A DNA stretch of 64,000 nt from the NCBI RefSeq assembly GCF_009455635.1, contig NZ_QPER01000001.1:3224001-3288000 (forward strand). The letters run 5' to 3'. Every line of letters starts with the position of its first letter. Position 1 is the stretch's first letter. A model generated the notes under the pieces. It was not told where the DNA came from. It searched no databases and worked only from the letters and a program-made list of their open reading frames with translations. Shown here piece by piece: positions 36,057-45,583 of this stretch. Origin of the DNA: Paraburkholderia agricolaris (GTDB taxonomy: Bacteria; Pseudomonadota; Gammaproteobacteria; Burkholderiales; Burkholderiaceae). Made by a program: the position numbers and the translations under genes.

Positions 36057-36764
36057 TCAGTTCAGGTTAAACGAGAACGGAACCTGTACACGGACGGCCT
36101 GGCCTTGGGAAACGCACGTGAACTGCTTGACCGCGTTGAACGCAGCGCGATCGAGTGAGGAATCGTCCGACGACTTGGCAACCCGTTCGTTCGTAATATG
36201 GCCCTGCGCATCAACCACGAATTCGATCAGCACATCGCCCGTCACGTTGTTCTCCTGCGCTTCCTTCGGGTAGTGAATCGACGAACGGACCTGATCCGAA
36301 TTCGGGCATGCCACGCCTACTTCGGCACTCACGGGCTTGGCCGGCGCTGGCGCGGGCGGTGCGGGAGGCGCCACGGCGGGTGCCGACACGACCGGTGCGG
36401 CCTGGTGCGTGATAGTCGGCTGGGGCGGCGTTTGCACCTGCACTTCCGGCGGCGGCACGAACGGCGGTGGCGGCGGTGCGAACTTCGGCGGCGGCAATTG
36501 CACGGTGGGCAAAGGCGGCGGAGGCGGCGGCTTCACCGGCTCGATGATCTTCGTTTCGATTGGATGCTGAATGACCTGCACGACCTTGGTGGCAAGGCCA
36601 TTGATAAGCGCGTAGATCAACACGATATGCAGGAGCAGAACAACTGCGATACCGCCGAAGCGGCGCACTGGGTTTTGTTGCTTACGCCCAAACTCACGCG
36701 GGCGTCCTGGCCTCTCCATACGGGCCGCTACTGCCGGAAATTGCCCTTCGACTTTCGTACCCAC
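36057..36764 (-). CDS. tonB: TonB energy transducer
   Basis: This 235-residue protein has an N-terminal transmembrane helix (about 36-55, GIAVVLLLHIVLIYALINGL), a proline-rich spanner (about 75-150, KPPPPPPLPTVQLPPPKF) and a C-terminal TonB domain (about 160-235, YPKEAQENNVTGDVLIEFVVDAQGHI). It should connect the ExbB/ExbD proton channel to an outer-membrane receptor, most likely the one at 29103-31895. The start is a GTG at 36764 preceded by GGAGGA with a 6-base gap; no ATG upstream has a comparable site. It is the first gene of the TonB-system operon. Confidence 0.92.
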   Translation of the reverse strand: MGTKVEGQFPAVAARMERPGRPREFGRKQQNPVRRFGGIAVVLLLHIVLIYALINGLATKVVQVIQHPIETKIIEPVKPPPPPPLPTVQLPPPKFAPPPPPFVPPPEVQVQTPPQPTITHQAAPVVSAPAVAPPAPPAPAPAKPVSAEVGVACPNSDQVRSSIHYPKEAQENNVTGDVLIEFVVDAQGHITNERVAKSSDDSSLDRAAFNAVKQFTCVSQGQAVRVQVPFSFNLN

Positions 36765-37709
36765 CTTTGCTCCTCCGGCGTGAACTGTCCATTTCTATTG
36801 CTGCAGCGCACTTGCAAAAGCCAACCACTACCAGCTTCAGACAATCGCACTCGCTGTCATGCATCTTGATTTGCAGTCCAAAATTTATGCTGCACTGCCC
36901 AAGCCCGACGCAATGACATGGATGCGGCTGCAATACGCCACGGTGCCACTTCACACGAGCCGAACAGTCATCTAAGTAGAAGTACTAATAGATTAGATTC
37001 AGCCTGCGCATTTCTGCGTGGCATGAACAGCCGGAGACAATCTGGTTGAAGCTGGATCACAGCTCCCGAACTTTTTGCGCGATTGTCACCCGCGTTTCAT
37101 GGGAGGCAACAATAGCAGGACAAAAAATGCCGGGTCAAACTTTTTTTGATGGGAGCATACTAAGTTTAGAGAGGACACTCTAACTAATGCCGTATTCGCG
37201 TCGTTTTAAAAGAATAAGCGTATGTCGAGCGGATGCGAGCGCGCTTTTCGTCGCTCACAAATTGATGCGCAGCCGCTATTGCGGCTTTCTGGAACACGCT
37301 GGAAATGGTCGACGGATCATTTGCGGAACATGTCGCAAAAGCCCGATGGACGGGCTTCCCGCGATGATTGCATGGCAACCGGAGCGGACCGCGAACAGAT
37401 TGTCTAACGTGATAATCGAGCGTCAACCCAAGGTCAACGTCGACGGCGAAAAGATAGCAGAAGGAGCACGACGTTTGAAATTCTTTTTCGCTGTATTTAC
37501 GACACCCGAAATACACATTTCAATTACGTCATTTATAAAATTACAAAATCACTCTAATTAATTACATATAGCCGACGGCGCCGATATTACTCCCTGTTTC
37601 AGCGATAGCAGGCATCTTGACAGCATGTTCATGGGATTCAAGCGACAGTTTTGGCGGGGTGGCTGCGAGTAACCGGACGCGTCCGATCCACCGTGTTGAA
37701 CGAGCAGAA
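36765..37709. other. 945-bp intergenic region, no convincing gene
   Basis: This stretch separates the tonB operon from the uvrA-like gene. Large parts (about 36960-37200 and 37470-37640) are clearly AT-richer than the flanks. A 124-codon plus-strand frame at 37187-37561 exists but shows no GC third-position bias, no recognisable domain and a repeat-poor sequence, so it is not called. The tonB promoter must lie in the part next to 36764. Otherwise nothing is seen. Confidence 0.55.
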
Positions 37710-37738
37710 GGAGTGGCGCAAAGGCGTAGCGCCACTCC
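37710..37738 (-). terminator. Hairpin after the uvrA-like gene
   Basis: A 10-bp perfect stem (GGAGTGGCGC and its complement) with a 9-base loop lies 7 bases beyond the uvrA stop on the minus strand. No clear T-run follows, so it is a likely but not ideal terminator. Confidence 0.6.
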
Positions 37739-37744
37739 ACGGTC

Positions 37745-40700
37745 TTAACCGTTGGTTCCTTCGCCCGCACTCACTGCCGTGTCGTTTTGCGCTCGCGCCA
37801 GCACGGGACGCAATGCCGCACCGGTGTGGCTGGCCGCGACTCGAGACAACCCTTCCGGATCCGTAGCGGCGACAATCTTGCCACCACCCACGCCGCCTTC
37901 CGGACCGAGATCAATGATCCAGTCCGCCTCGGCAATCACGTCGAGATCGTGCTCGATGACGACGACGCTATGGCCGCCGTCCGCGAGACGATGCAACACG
38001 CGAATCAGCTTGGCGACGTCCGCCATATGCAGGCCGACCGTCGGTTCGTCCAGCACATATAGCGTGTGAGGCGGCTTCTGACCACGGCGCGTGATGTCGT
38101 CACGCACCTTGCTCAGCTCGGTGACGAGCTTGATACGCTGCGCTTCGCCGCCCGACAGCGTAGGCGAGGGCTGCCCAAGTGTGAGATAACCGAGCCCGAC
38201 GTCTTTCATCAATTGCAAGGGATGCGCGATGTTCGAGATTGGCCCAAAAAACTCGACGGCCTCGTCGATTTCCATGGTCAGCACGTCGCCGATATTCTTG
38301 CCGCGCCACGTGACTGCGAGCGTTTCCGGGTTGAAGCGCTGCCCATGGCAAACGTCGCACGGCACCTTCACATCGGGCAGGAAACTCATGCCGATGGTAC
38401 GCACGCCCTGCCCTTCGCATGCGGGGCAACGTCCGTCGCCCGTGTTGAACGAGAAACGCGATGCGGTATAGCCACGCGCGCGCGCTTCGAGCGTGCCTGC
38501 GAACAGCTTGCGAATCGCGTCCCACACGCCGATGTAGGTCGCCGGACAGGACCGCGGCGTTTTGCCGATCGGTGTCTGGTCGACTTCGAGCACGCGATCG
38601 ATGGTTTCCCAGCCGGTGATCGAATCGCACCCCTGCCATGCATGCGTGACGTTCAGTTGCGCACGCGGCGCTGTGCGCGCCAGCACGCTCGAACGCCGAT
38701 TCGCTGCCGGTTGGGTCTCGGCGGCCGCGCGAGCGCGCCGCGTGGCCGGCGAAGACAGCACCGAGCGCCCCACGGCATCCAGCAGATTGGTCATCAGCAC
38801 GTCGCGCGCGAGGGTCGACTTGCCCGATCCGCTTACGCCCGTTACCGCTACCAGCCGCGCAAGCGGAATACCGACGGTGACGTTCTGCAGGTTGTGCAGC
38901 TTGCCGCCATGCACCGTCAGCCAATTCTCCGGCACAGCGGCTGCGCGTTTGGTCGGTGCGACCACCTCGCGACGCGGCTGCAACGGATGCACGATCGGAT
39001 GAGCGAGGAACTGTCCGGTCAGCGAATCGGGCTGCGCGGACAGATCGGCCACACTGCCCTGCGCGACCAGCGTGCCACCGCGCTTGCCCGCGCCCGGTCC
39101 GATGTCGATGATGTGATCAGCACGCCGAATCGTGTCCTCGTCGTGCTCGACCACCACCAGCGTATTGCCCTTTTCCCCCAGTTTTCGCAGGGCATTGAGC
39201 AGAATCTGGTTGTCGCGCGGATGCAGCCCGATGGTCGGTTCGTCGAGCACATAGCAGACGCCTTGCAGGTTGCTGCCCAGTTGCGCGGCGAGCCGGATAC
39301 GCTGCGCTTCGCCACCCGAAAGGCTCGGCGCCGCGCGATCGAGACTCAGATAACCGAGCCCGACCTCTTCCAGAAATTGCAGACGGCTACCGATTTCGCT
39401 GACCACGTCGCGAGCGATTTCCGCGTCCCGGCCGGTCATTTCCAACGTGTCGATCCACGCACGCGTGTCTGACACCGTCCACTGCGCGACATCGACAATA
39501 GCCTGTTCGCCGAACGTGACCGCGCGCGCGGTGGGGTTCAGACGCGTGCCGCCGCAATCGGCACACGGTTCGTCGACGAGACCTTCCGGTTCCTGCTCCT
39601 CGGAAGGCAAGCTCTGCTCGCGACCCCGGTTGTCGTCGACGACCACGGTGTCGTCGTACGCCGCGCGTTGTTCACGTGTCAGTGCGAGGCCCGTTCCGAC
39701 ACACGTGGTACACCAGCCATGTTTGCTGTTGTACGAGAACATGCGCGGATCGAGTTCGGGATAGCTCGTGCCGCATACCGGACAGGCTCGCTTGGTGGAC
39801 AGCACCTTCACTGTGCCGACTTTCGCCGTGGCGCGGCCGTTGCTGATCGCGTTGTGCAAACCGTCGAGCGGCGCCAGCAGATGCATGACACCCTTGCCGA
39901 TTTCCAGCGTCTGGTCGAGCGCCTGGCGCAGTTCCGCTTCGTTATCCGACGACACCACGAGGTCGGTCACCGGCAATTCGATGGTGTGCTCGCGGAAGCG
40001 ATCGAGCTTCGGCCACGGGTCCACCGGCACGAACTCGCCATCCACACGCAGATGCGTATTGCCGCGCGCTTTCGCCCACTTGGCGAGATCGGTATAGACG
40101 CCCTTGCGATTCACGACCAGCGGCGCGAGAAAACCGACGTGCTGCCCTTTGTGATCGCGCAGCAACTGCGCCGCGATCGATTCGACACTTTGCGACGTGA
40201 CCGGCGTGCCGTCATGGATGCAATGCTGCAGACCGAGTTTCACGTACAGCAGGCGCAGAAAGTGCCACACTTCAGACGTAGTCGCCACGGTGCTCTTGCG
40301 GCCGCCGCGCGACAAACGCTGTTCGATCGCGACGGTTGGCGGAATGCCATACACCGCGTCGACCTCGGGCCGTCCTGCCGGTTGCACGATGGAACGTGCA
40401 TACGCATTCAGCGATTCGAGGTAACGGCGCTGCCCTTCGTGGAACAGAATGTCGAAGGCCAGCGTGGATTTGCCCGAACCGGACACGCCAGTAATCACGT
40501 TGAATTTGCCGTGTGGGATATCGACGTCCAGCGCTTTCAGATTGTGTTCGCGCGCATTGACGATGCGCACCACGTCCTCGCCTTCGATCGCCCGCCGCGC
40601 CCGCGCCGCGCTCAACGCTTTTTGCAGCGGAATGCCCTGCGATGCCGGTTCGGCCGCCGTATTCATGGCCCGGTCGTATTGCAGCAGCGCCTCGCCCGTA

Positions 40701-43672
40701 TGCGATTCCGCGCACCGCTTGACGTCTTCCGGCGTGCCCGCGCACAGCACCCTGCCGCCACCGTCGCCACCTTCTGGACCGAGGTCGATCAGCCAGTCGG
40801 CCGCGCGGATCACGTCGAGATTGTGTTCGATCACGATCAGCGAATGTCCACTCGCCAGCAGCTTGCCGAATGCCTGCATCAGCTTGGCGATGTCGTCGAA
40901 ATGCAGGCCGGTGGTAGGCTCGTCGAACATGAAAAGGCGTTTGGCGACCGGCTGTTTCGTGCTGCGCGCGGTGCGCGCCTGCGCCGATTCCGCGAGGAAA
41001 CCGGCGAGCTTGAGCCGCTGGGCTTCGCCGCCGGACAGCGTAGGCACGGGTTGGCCCAGCTTCACGTATTCAAGACCCACGTCGACGATTGGCTGCAGCA
41101 CGCGCAGTACTTCGGCATCCTTCGCGAAGTAGGCAGTGGCCTCGCTCACCGTCAATTCCAGCACGTCGGCAATGCTCAACGCACGCGCCGGCTCGCCACG
41201 CTCGATTTTCACTTCGAGCAGTTCCGCGCGATAACGGCGCCCATCGCAATCCGGGCAGCGCAGATAGACGTCGCTCAGGAACTGCATTTCGATATGTTCG
41301 AAACCCGAGCCGCCGCAGGTCGGGCAGCGCCCATCGCCGGAATTAAAGCTGAACATGCCCGGACCGTAACCGCGTTGCTGCGCGAGCGGCGCCTTGGCGA
41401 AGAGCTTGCGGATTTCGTCGAATGCGCCGACGTAGCTGGCCGGATTCGAGCGCGCGGTCTTGCCGATCGGCGACTGGTCGACAAATACCACGTCGGTGAC
41501 CTGGTCGGCGCCCGTCAGGCTTCTGAATGCGCCGGGCGATTCGGTGGCGAGGCCGAAGTGCCGCGCCATGGCCGGATACAGGACGTCCTGCAGCAAGGTG
41601 GACTTACCTGAACCTGACACGCCCGTCACGCAGACGAGCCGCTGCAGCGGAATTTCGACCGTGACGTCGCGCAGATTATGTTCAGTGGCGCCTTCGAGCA
41701 CGATGCGCGGGGTGCTGTCATCCACCGGACGTTGCGACCAGTGTGCCGCGTCCGCCACGTGCCGGCGCCCACCCAGGTATTCACCGGTCAGCGTACCGGA
41801 CGAGCGGATTGCCTCAGGCGCACCGTCGTAAATGATCGAACCGCCCCGCTCGCCCGGCCCCGGGCCCATGTCGATCAGACGATCCGCCGCGAGCATCACG
41901 GAGGGATCGTGTTCGACCACCACCAGCGTATTGCCCGCGTCGCGCAGCCGATGCATTGCCTCGACGATCCGGTTCAGATCGCGCGGATGCAGGCCGATAC
42001 TCGGCTCGTCGAGCACGAACAGGGTTTTGGTCAGGGACGTGCCGAGCGCGGTGGTCAAGTTGATCCGCTGCACCTCGCCGCCGGACAGCGTGCGGCTCTG
42101 CCGGTCGAGCGTCAGGTAGCCGAGGCCGACATCGCAAAGATATTTGAGGCGCGTGCGCACCTCGGCGAGCAATAGCTTGAGGGCGTCGTCGAGCAACGCG
42201 CTGGGCAGGCTGATTTCGTCGAAGAAACGCCGGATACGCTCGATCGGCATCAGCATCAGATCGTGCACAGTCAGACCCGGCAGCGACTCTAACTGCGCCC
42301 GCTTCCATTCGACGCCACGCGGCATGAAGCGCTTGCCGGGCGCCAGCACTTCGTCCGCATTCTGCTTGCTGCCGAGACGCCACAACAGTGACTCCGTTTT
42401 CAGACGCGCGCCGCCGCAGGTTTCACACGGCGTATAACTGCGGTACTTCGACAGCAGCACGCGGATGTGCATCTTGTACGCTTTCGACTCGAGATATTCG
42501 AAGAAGCGTTTGACGCCGTACCAGTGGCTTTGCCACTTGCCGTTCCAGTCTGGCGACCCGTTGATGACCCAGTCGCGCTCGGCGTCCGTCAGTTCGCCCC
42601 ACGGCGTGCCGCGGCGGATATCGGCTTTCGCCGCGTAGCGCATCAGGTCGTCCTGGCATTCTTTCCAGGCTGGTGTTTGCATTGGCTTGATCGCACCGTC
42701 GCGCAGTGTCTTGCGCGCGTCGGGAATCACGAGACCGAGGTCGACCCCGATCACGCGGCCGAACCCGCGGCAAGCTTCGCACGCGCCGTAAGCCGAGTTG
42801 AACGAGAACAGCGCCGGCTGCGGATCCGCATAGCGCAGGTCGCTCTCCGGGCTGTGCAGGCCGGTGGAGAAACGCCAGATTTGCGGCTCGGCAGGATTCG
42901 TAGTGCCCAAAGTCTCCGGTGCGTCTGGCGTGGCCGGCAACACGTAAATATTGACGCGGCCGCCACCGCGCTTGAGCGACGCCTCGATGGCTTCGACCAC
43001 GCGCGGCTTCTCGACCGCGCTTAGACGGAAGCGGTCGGCCACCACGTCGAGCAGTTTGCGCTTGCCGGTGGGTGAATCGACTTCGCGCTGTGCCTGTACC
43101 CGCGTGTAGCCGCTCGCGGAAAGCCATTGCTCCACTTCCTGCTCGGAAGCCGTTTCCGGCAGTTCGACCGGAAACGTGACGACCAGCCGCGGATCATGCT
43201 CCGCGGTGCGTTCGAGCAACTCGGCGTAAATCGTTTCGGGCGTGTCGTGGCGCACCTGCTGCGCGGTCTTGCGGTCGAACAGTTCGGCCGCGCGCGCGTA
43301 GAGCAGTTTCAGGTGGTCATTGAGTTCCGTCATGGTGCCGACGGTGGAGCGCGAACTGCGCACCGGGTTGGTCTGGTCGATCGCGATGGCGGGCGGCACG
43401 CCGTCGACCCGGTCGACTTGCGGCCGGTCCATGCGGTCGAGAAACTGCCGGGCGTAGGCGCTGAAGGTTTCGACGTAGCGCCGCTGCCCTTCCGCGTACA
43501 AGGTGTCGAACACGAGACTCGACTTCCCTGAGCCGGACGGCCCGGTGACGACCGTCATTTCACCGGTTCGTACGTCGAGATCGACGTTCTTCAGGTTGTG
43601 CTGGCGCGCGCCGCGAATGCGGATAGTTCCGTTAGATGCCAATTTTTCCGACCGTCTGAATAAGTGGACCAC
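37745..43672 (-). CDS. Double-length UvrA-like excision nuclease ATPase (tandem UvrA fusion)
   Basis: This 1975-residue protein contains two complete UvrA modules, each about twice an ABC ATPase. Four Walker A motifs are seen (VTGPSGSGKSS at about 42-52, then VTGVSGSGKST, ITGVSGSGKST, VTGVSGSGKST), each matched by LSGGE-QR signatures and DEPS/T-GLH Walker B motifs. Cys-rich zinc-binding segments (ACEACRGFG, CETCGG, CPTCGGSGFEHIEMQF, CADCGG, CPACEGQGV) recur as in UvrA. A usual UvrA is about 940 residues. Canonical UvrA forms a dimer; this chain may fold as a covalent dimer. GTG 43672 is given as start; TTG 43642 is also possible. A LexA box lies 91 bp upstream. The housekeeping uvrA is presumably elsewhere. 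Confidence 0.9.
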   Translation of the reverse strand: MVHLFRRSEKLASNGTIRIRGARQHNLKNVDLDVRTGEMTVVTGPSGSGKSSLVFDTLYAEGQRRYVETFSAYARQFLDRMDRPQVDRVDGVPPAIAIDQTNPVRSSRSTVGTMTELNDHLKLLYARAAELFDRKTAQQVRHDTPETIYAELLERTAEHDPRLVVTFPVELPETASEQEVEQWLSASGYTRVQAQREVDSPTGKRKLLDVVADRFRLSAVEKPRVVEAIEASLKRGGGRVNIYVLPATPDAPETLGTTNPAEPQIWRFSTGLHSPESDLRYADPQPALFSFNSAYGACEACRGFGRVIGVDLGLVIPDARKTLRDGAIKPMQTPAWKECQDDLMRYAAKADIRRGTPWGELTDAERDWVINGSPDWNGKWQSHWYGVKRFFEYLESKAYKMHIRVLLSKYRSYTPCETCGGARLKTESLLWRLGSKQNADEVLAPGKRFMPRGVEWKRAQLESLPGLTVHDLMLMPIERIRRFFDEISLPSALLDDALKLLLAEVRTRLKYLCDVGLGYLTLDRQSRTLSGGEVQRINLTTALGTSLTKTLFVLDEPSIGLHPRDLNRIVEAMHRLRDAGNTLVVVEHDPSVMLAADRLIDMGPGPGERGGSIIYDGAPEAIRSSGTLTGEYLGGRRHVADAAHWSQRPVDDSTPRIVLEGATEHNLRDVTVEIPLQRLVCVTGVSGSGKSTLLQDVLYPAMARHFGLATESPGAFRSLTGADQVTDVVFVDQSPIGKTARSNPASYVGAFDEIRKLFAKAPLAQQRGYGPGMFSFNSGDGRCPTCGGSGFEHIEMQFLSDVYLRCPDCDGRRYRAELLEVKIERGEPARALSIADVLELTVSEATAYFAKDAEVLRVLQPIVDVGLEYVKLGQPVPTLSGGEAQRLKLAGFLAESAQARTARSTKQPVAKRLFMFDEPTTGLHFDDIAKLMQAFGKLLASGHSLIVIEHNLDVIRAADWLIDLGPEGGDGGGRVLCAGTPEDVKRCAESHTGEALLQYDRAMNTAAEPASQGIPLQKALSAARARRAIEGEDVVRIVNAREHNLKALDVDIPHGKFNVITGVSGSGKSTLAFDILFHEGQRRYLESLNAYARSIVQPAGRPEVDAVYGIPPTVAIEQRLSRGGRKSTVATTSEVWHFLRLLYVKLGLQHCIHDGTPVTSQSVESIAAQLLRDHKGQHVGFLAPLVVNRKGVYTDLAKWAKARGNTHLRVDGEFVPVDPWPKLDRFREHTIELPVTDLVVSSDNEAELRQALDQTLEIGKGVMHLLAPLDGLHNAISNGRATAKVGTVKVLSTKRACPVCGTSYPELDPRMFSYNSKHGWCTTCVGTGLALTREQRAAYDDTVVVDDNRGREQSLPSEEQEPEGLVDEPCADCGGTRLNPTARAVTFGEQAIVDVAQWTVSDTRAWIDTLEMTGRDAEIARDVVSEIGSRLQFLEEVGLGYLSLDRAAPSLSGGEAQRIRLAAQLGSNLQGVCYVLDEPTIGLHPRDNQILLNALRKLGEKGNTLVVVEHDEDTIRRADHIIDIGPGAGKRGGTLVAQGSVADLSAQPDSLTGQFLAHPIVHPLQPRREVVAPTKRAAAVPENWLTVHGGKLHNLQNVTVGIPLARLVAVTGVSGSGKSTLARDVLMTNLLDAVGRSVLSSPATRRARAAAETQPAANRRSSVLARTAPRAQLNVTHAWQGCDSITGWETIDRVLEVDQTPIGKTPRSCPATYIGVWDAIRKLFAGTLEARARGYTASRFSFNTGDGRCPACEGQGVRTIGMSFLPDVKVPCDVCHGQRFNPETLAVTWRGKNIGDVLTMEIDEAVEFFGPISNIAHPLQLMKDVGLGYLTLGQPSPTLSGGEAQRIKLVTELSKVRDDITRRGQKPPHTLYVLDEPTVGLHMADVAKLIRVLHRLADGGHSVVVIEHDLDVIAEADWIIDLGPEGGVGGGKIVAATDPEGLSRVAASHTGAALRPVLARAQNDTAVSAGEGTNG

Positions 43673-43762
43673 CTCTCACGGACGCCTCGCGACCGCGCAA
43701 GTTCGGGACACCCGGTTGGCGGAAGGACACGCCTGGAGGCCGGGTTATAGGGGGATACTATA

Positions 43763-43778
43763 CTGTATATTTATACAG
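43763..43778. promoter_or_regulatory. LexA (SOS) box CTGTATATTTATACAG
   Basis: The 16-mer matches the CTGT-N8-ACAG LexA consensus of E. coli and beta-proteobacteria exactly at the conserved positions, with an AT-only core, and is extended by TA on the left. On the minus strand TATAGT follows immediately and could be the -10 box of the uvrA-like promoter. The site ends 91 bp upstream of the proposed start. The remaining bases of the gap (43673-43975) hold no gene. Confidence 0.85.
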
Positions 43779-43975
43779 TTTTCCATGACGCGACACAGTT
43801 GCGCGGTGACCGCACCATAGGCCATGACCGGCGGCGCGAGGCACGCCCCGACCAGCCGGTCGGCAGGCGTTGAGCCGTTTCAGATGAGGCGCGCCGCGCA
43901 CAGGAAATGGCGGCGGAAGGTCGGAATTGCAAGCTTTTCTGCGCGGCGCCGCGCGCGCATTCGTTCCAGCCGGGT

Positions 43976-45478
43976 TTAGCCAAAGACGCTTTCCACGCTA
44001 TGGCGCCCCGCCGCCGGTGCCGCAGCGGCTTGCGTCGCTGGTGTCTCGCCGAGCGCATAAGCCACGCAGCGTTTTGCCAGCACGTCGGTCGGATCGACAA
44101 GCCGCACCACCGGCCGGCCGGGCCGCGCCAGCGTCGAACCGCGCAGCAGCAGCGGCAACTCGGTGCAGCCCAGCACGATGACCTGCACGCCTTGCGCGAC
44201 CAGGTCATCCACCGCAGCGGCGACATCGTCGTCGCATTCGCCCGACAGGTATCCCGCCTTCGCACCGCCCGGTCCGTAAATCGCATTCATCAGGCGGGCC
44301 TGGGCGGCCTCGGCCGGCACTATCTGCACGAAGCCGCGCGCTGCGAGCGCCGTTTCGTAGACCCGGCTGGCCAGTGTGCCCGAGGTAGCCAGCACGCCGA
44401 CTTCACGCACGCCTGGAAAAGCCTCGCGCAGATAATCGGCGGTGCAGGTCAGCATATTGACGATCGGAATGGTCAGCGACGGCTGAATCCGTTCCACGAA
44501 TGCATGCGCCGTATTACACGGAATCGCGATGAGATCGGCGCCGCCCTCTTCGAGGGTCTTGCAGGCGGCGTAGAGCGCGAGCGTCGGATCGTCGCCGCCG
44601 CCGAGCAGCGCCTCGGTGCGATCGGGAATCTGCGGGTTCTGCTCGACCATGACCTTGATGTGATCCTGATCGCGCGCGGCCGGCGTATTGCGCACCAGTT
44701 TCGCCATGAAATCGACTGTCGCCGCCGGACCGACACCGCCCAGCACGCCTACCTTGAAGTGCCGCTCCGGCTGCGCATATTGCGCCGCCGCGACGTACCG
44801 CGCATAAACCAGATTGGTATCCACGAACGGCACTTCCAGCGTGCCGAGCACACGCGCCACCAGGGGGATTTCGGCGAGCCCGGGCACGATGATCTCCGCG
44901 CCTTGCGCAATGAGGTCCGCGCAGGCCGCGCGCAACAGCTCGACGGGCCGGCCGCTCAGATAACCGCTTTTGATACCGTCGTCGCCATACACGGCACTTG
45001 TGACGCGATCGCCGTCGTCGTCGTGACGCGGATACAGCAGGTCGAACCGGGCACTGTCGAAATGGCGTTCGAAGAGACCGTTGGAGCGGATCGTGTCGGA
45101 AGTCAGCACGCCAATGCGGCGCACCGACGGAAACGCTTGCCGCACATGCGCGACGAGCGCCGCCATGATGCTGGCGATCGGCAAGGACACGTTCGCCGAG
45201 AGCTCGTCGATGAAGGTGTGACTAAGAAAGCACGGCAAGACGATCGCGTCGACGCCGCGTTTCTCGAAGGTGCGGATCGTGTCGAACACGTGAATCTTGA
45301 ACGGCGCGCTCGCCGCGCCTGGCGAAGCCGGTCCCGGCCATGCCTGCTGTTCGAGGACAAAGTCGAAAGGCTTGACCGTGCCGGGACGGCGCCAGGCGGT
45401 CATCATCCTGCTCAATACGTCGACGCTGGCGAGCGGCGACGCCCCGGTCACGACACCCAGCGAACGATGACGATACAT
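43976..45478 (-). CDS. Two-domain aspartate/glutamate racemase-family protein, N-half degenerate
   Basis: This 500-residue protein is a tandem of two Asp/Glu racemase-like domains; ordinary members are about 230-250 residues. The C-terminal half (about 240-475) has both catalytic cysteines, in IPCNTAHAF (Cys321) and LGCTELPL (Cys438). The N-terminal half (about 1-235) keeps the first (LPCFLSHTF, Cys83), but the second is Leu201 in VPGLAEIPLV. The N-half therefore probably cannot racemise and may be a regulatory or dimer-mimicking domain. Start ATG 45478. It is 105 bp downstream of the MHS transporter gene in the same orientation. Substrate unknown; Asp, Glu or hydantoin-type substrates are possible. 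Confidence 0.82.
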   Translation of the reverse strand: MYRHRSLGVVTGASPLASVDVLSRMMTAWRRPGTVKPFDFVLEQQAWPGPASPGAASAPFKIHVFDTIRTFEKRGVDAIVLPCFLSHTFIDELSANVSLPIASIMAALVAHVRQAFPSVRRIGVLTSDTIRSNGLFERHFDSARFDLLYPRHDDDGDRVTSAVYGDDGIKSGYLSGRPVELLRAACADLIAQGAEIIVPGLAEIPLVARVLGTLEVPFVDTNLVYARYVAAAQYAQPERHFKVGVLGGVGPAATVDFMAKLVRNTPAARDQDHIKVMVEQNPQIPDRTEALLGGGDDPTLALYAACKTLEEGGADLIAIPCNTAHAFVERIQPSLTIPIVNMLTCTADYLREAFPGVREVGVLATSGTLASRVYETALAARGFVQIVPAEAAQARLMNAIYGPGGAKAGYLSGECDDDVAAAVDDLVAQGVQVIVLGCTELPLLLRGSTLARPGRPVVRLVDPTDVLAKRCVAYALGETPATQAAAAPAAGRHSVESVFG

Positions 45479-45583
45479 GATGGCTTCCCCCGTCGTTTTT
45501 CAATTCGCCTTGATATTAGGACGCTTTTGGGGATTCCGGATGACGTTAACCACGAAATAGCGGGTTTATGCCTGGCCTCGCGC

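Noticed and set aside
37187..37561. 124-codon frame in the gap before the uvrA-like gene
   Set aside because: No third-position GC bias, AT-rich second half, no domain, weak start context.
39668..41611. 647-codon plus-strand frame inside the uvrA-like gene
   Set aside because: Mirror frame of a strongly coding minus-strand gene with four ATPase signatures.
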